Shown: one piece after another, positions 63,292-64,000 of the stretch
Layout of the letters: each line of letters begins with the position of its first letter
How positions within the stretch are numbered: the stretch's first letter is position 1
DNA from: JABDLO01 sp041749255
GTDB taxonomy: Bacteria; Bacteroidota; Bacteroidia; Chitinophagales; Saprospiraceae
Assembly (NCBI GenBank): GCA_041749255.1
Contig: JBGTBR010000047.1
Coordinates: 1-64,000 of the forward strand
DNA: 64,000 nucleotides
Direction: 5' to 3'
Notes under the pieces: model-generated
Told to the model about the DNA's origin: nothing
The model's input: the letters and a program-made list of their open reading frames with translations, nothing else
Databases searched by the model: none
Translations under genes and position numbers: made by a program

Positions 63292-63774
63292 CTATTTTAA
63301 TTTTAGATACATGATGTTATAATCCTCATTGGTATTGGTTGAATACCCACTAAGGGTCAGTGTATCACCAGAGGCCTTCAGTTTCTCACATCTCCTGTTT
63401 TCCGGCAATGTTAAAATGATATCACTTGAAGAAAGATTTCTTATGTTATTATTATTGAATGGGCAATCAGCGGAAACCTCAAATTTTTCAAATTTTGGTG
63501 TGCTTTCTGTCCCTTCTTCAACAAATTTAACGGTCGAACTCACAAAATCTACTGTACGATATGGATATTCTATCTCTTTCCATTTTCCTTGTAATTGTTC
63601 AGTAATGTTAATCTTATCTATTTTGGCTTCCTCCGCTTTAGGTTCTTGTTTTTCATTTTCATTGATTTCATTCTGGTCAGAATGGGGCAATACATTTTCA
63701 TTATTCTGATTCTTACATGACATCATCAGAACCATAAGAATAATTAAAAAAGAATTAATTTTTGGATCCATCAA
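63292..63774 (-). CDS. Small lipoprotein of unknown function
   Basis: The 160-residue protein has a lipoprotein leader ending LMVLMMSC (Cys20), a low-complexity acidic linker rich in Glu, Asn and Lys (about 21-55), and a ~100-residue C-terminal domain starting ITEQLQGKWKEIEYP with two cysteines (SADCPF and RRCEKL) that may form a disulfide. The QGKW start resembles lipocalin-like lipoprotein domains, but I do not recognise the family. The 3' end of a second copy survives at 58986-59122. Confidence 0.65.
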   Translation of the reverse strand: MMDPKINSFLIILMVLMMSCKNQNNENVLPHSDQNEINENEKQEPKAEEAKIDKINITEQLQGKWKEIEYPYRTVDFVSSTVKFVEEGTESTPKFEKFEVSADCPFNNNNIRNLSSSDIILTLPENRRCEKLKASGDTLTLSGYSTNTNEDYNIMYLKLK

Positions 63775-63809
63775 TTTTAGTTACAATCCGGAATTTGATA
63801 ACCTGAATT

Positions 63810-64000
63810 TTATAAAATTGTCAATTTTAATCTTTTGCCAAGTCCTTCCTCAAATATTTTAAAAAGTGTCGAGATTTGAATATCAATCTTACCATTTTCA
63901 ATTCTGGATATATAACTTTTTTTAGTTCCAGTTCTTTTTGCTAAATCGTCTTGAGTTAAATGTGCTTCCTTTCTTGCTTCTTTAATTAATTCCCCTACTA
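63810..64000 (-). CDS. XRE family HTH protein, probable HigA antitoxin, cut by right edge
   Basis: The last 62 codons of a leftward gene are visible. They encode an XRE helix-turn-helix: ELIKEARKEAHLTQDDLAKR, then TGTKKSYISRIENGKIDIQI, ending FKIFEEGLGKRLKLTIL. This C-terminus is typical of HigA antitoxins, whose toxin gene normally lies just upstream, beyond the window. The start is not visible. The lipoprotein gene begins 35 bp after its stop. Confidence 0.8.
   Translation of the reverse strand, partial: VGELIKEARKEAHLTQDDLAKRTGTKKSYISRIENGKIDIQISTLFKIFEEGLGKRLKLTIL

Overview
The window comes from the chromosome of a member of the Bacteroidota, most likely a Saprospiria/Chitinophagia-type bacterium (the phylum is well supported, the class is inference). 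Evidence: PorP/SprF and PorE-like type IX secretion (T9SS) envelope genes, T9SS type A and type B sorting domains, a GLPGLI protein beside an outer-membrane beta-barrel protein, a DUF1800/DUF1501 pair, a HYC_CC_PP protein, an eukaryote-like class Ia ribonucleotide reductase, weak Shine-Dalgarno sequences and several TAnnTTTG-type -7 elements. No rRNA, tRNA, CRISPR array, insertion sequence or prophage was seen.

Layout. 1-5.7 kb: a leftward cell-surface operon (PorP/SprF, PorE-like OmpA protein, large PKD/Ig adhesin cut by the left edge). 5.9-16 kb: CaiB-type CoA-transferase, a coupled nnr-sirtuin pair, GLPGLI plus beta-barrel pair, sterol desaturase-family protein, formate-THF ligase. 15.9-21.7 kb: one giant modular adhesin with three ~370-residue modules, ten Ig-like units and a type B T9SS sorting domain. 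22-25.4 kb: nrdB-nrdA with a strong terminator, preceded by an AT-rich intergenic region with a cluster of DnaA boxes. 25.9-38.2 kb: housekeeping and metabolism (FtsX-type permease, tyrS, FMN oxidase, PLP lyase, acyl-CoA ligase, HerA-like ATPase, a degenerate NUC1-fold protein, ffh). 38.2-39.7 kb: 1.5 kb of non-coding repeats. 39.7-51.5 kb: DUF1501/DUF1800, outer-membrane beta-barrel receptor, lipoprotein RidA, TauE permease, GHL10 lipoprotein, MATE exporter, SDR. 51.7-58.3 kb: two class III nucleotide cyclases with TPRs on either side of an M48 membrane protease. 58.3-64 kb: a more accessory region with RDD and CNNM/CBS proteins, a metal-handling set (HYC_CC_PP, HMA, outer-membrane protein), a HigBA toxin-antitoxin pair, a small lipoprotein, relics of duplicated genes, and a second HigA-like gene cut by the right edge.

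The best leads are the DnaA-box cluster upstream of nrdBA (candidate oriC or DnaA-controlled promoter), a family of CCCCCAAAGCTTTGGGGG palindromes at three gene boundaries with a shared flank at two of them, the ~420 bp intergenic repeats, an orphan intrinsic terminator that may end an unannotated small RNA, a nuclease-fold protein whose catalytic residues appear replaced, and partial duplication relics around the HigBA/metal region. I did not find a clear-cut new defence or mobile system.
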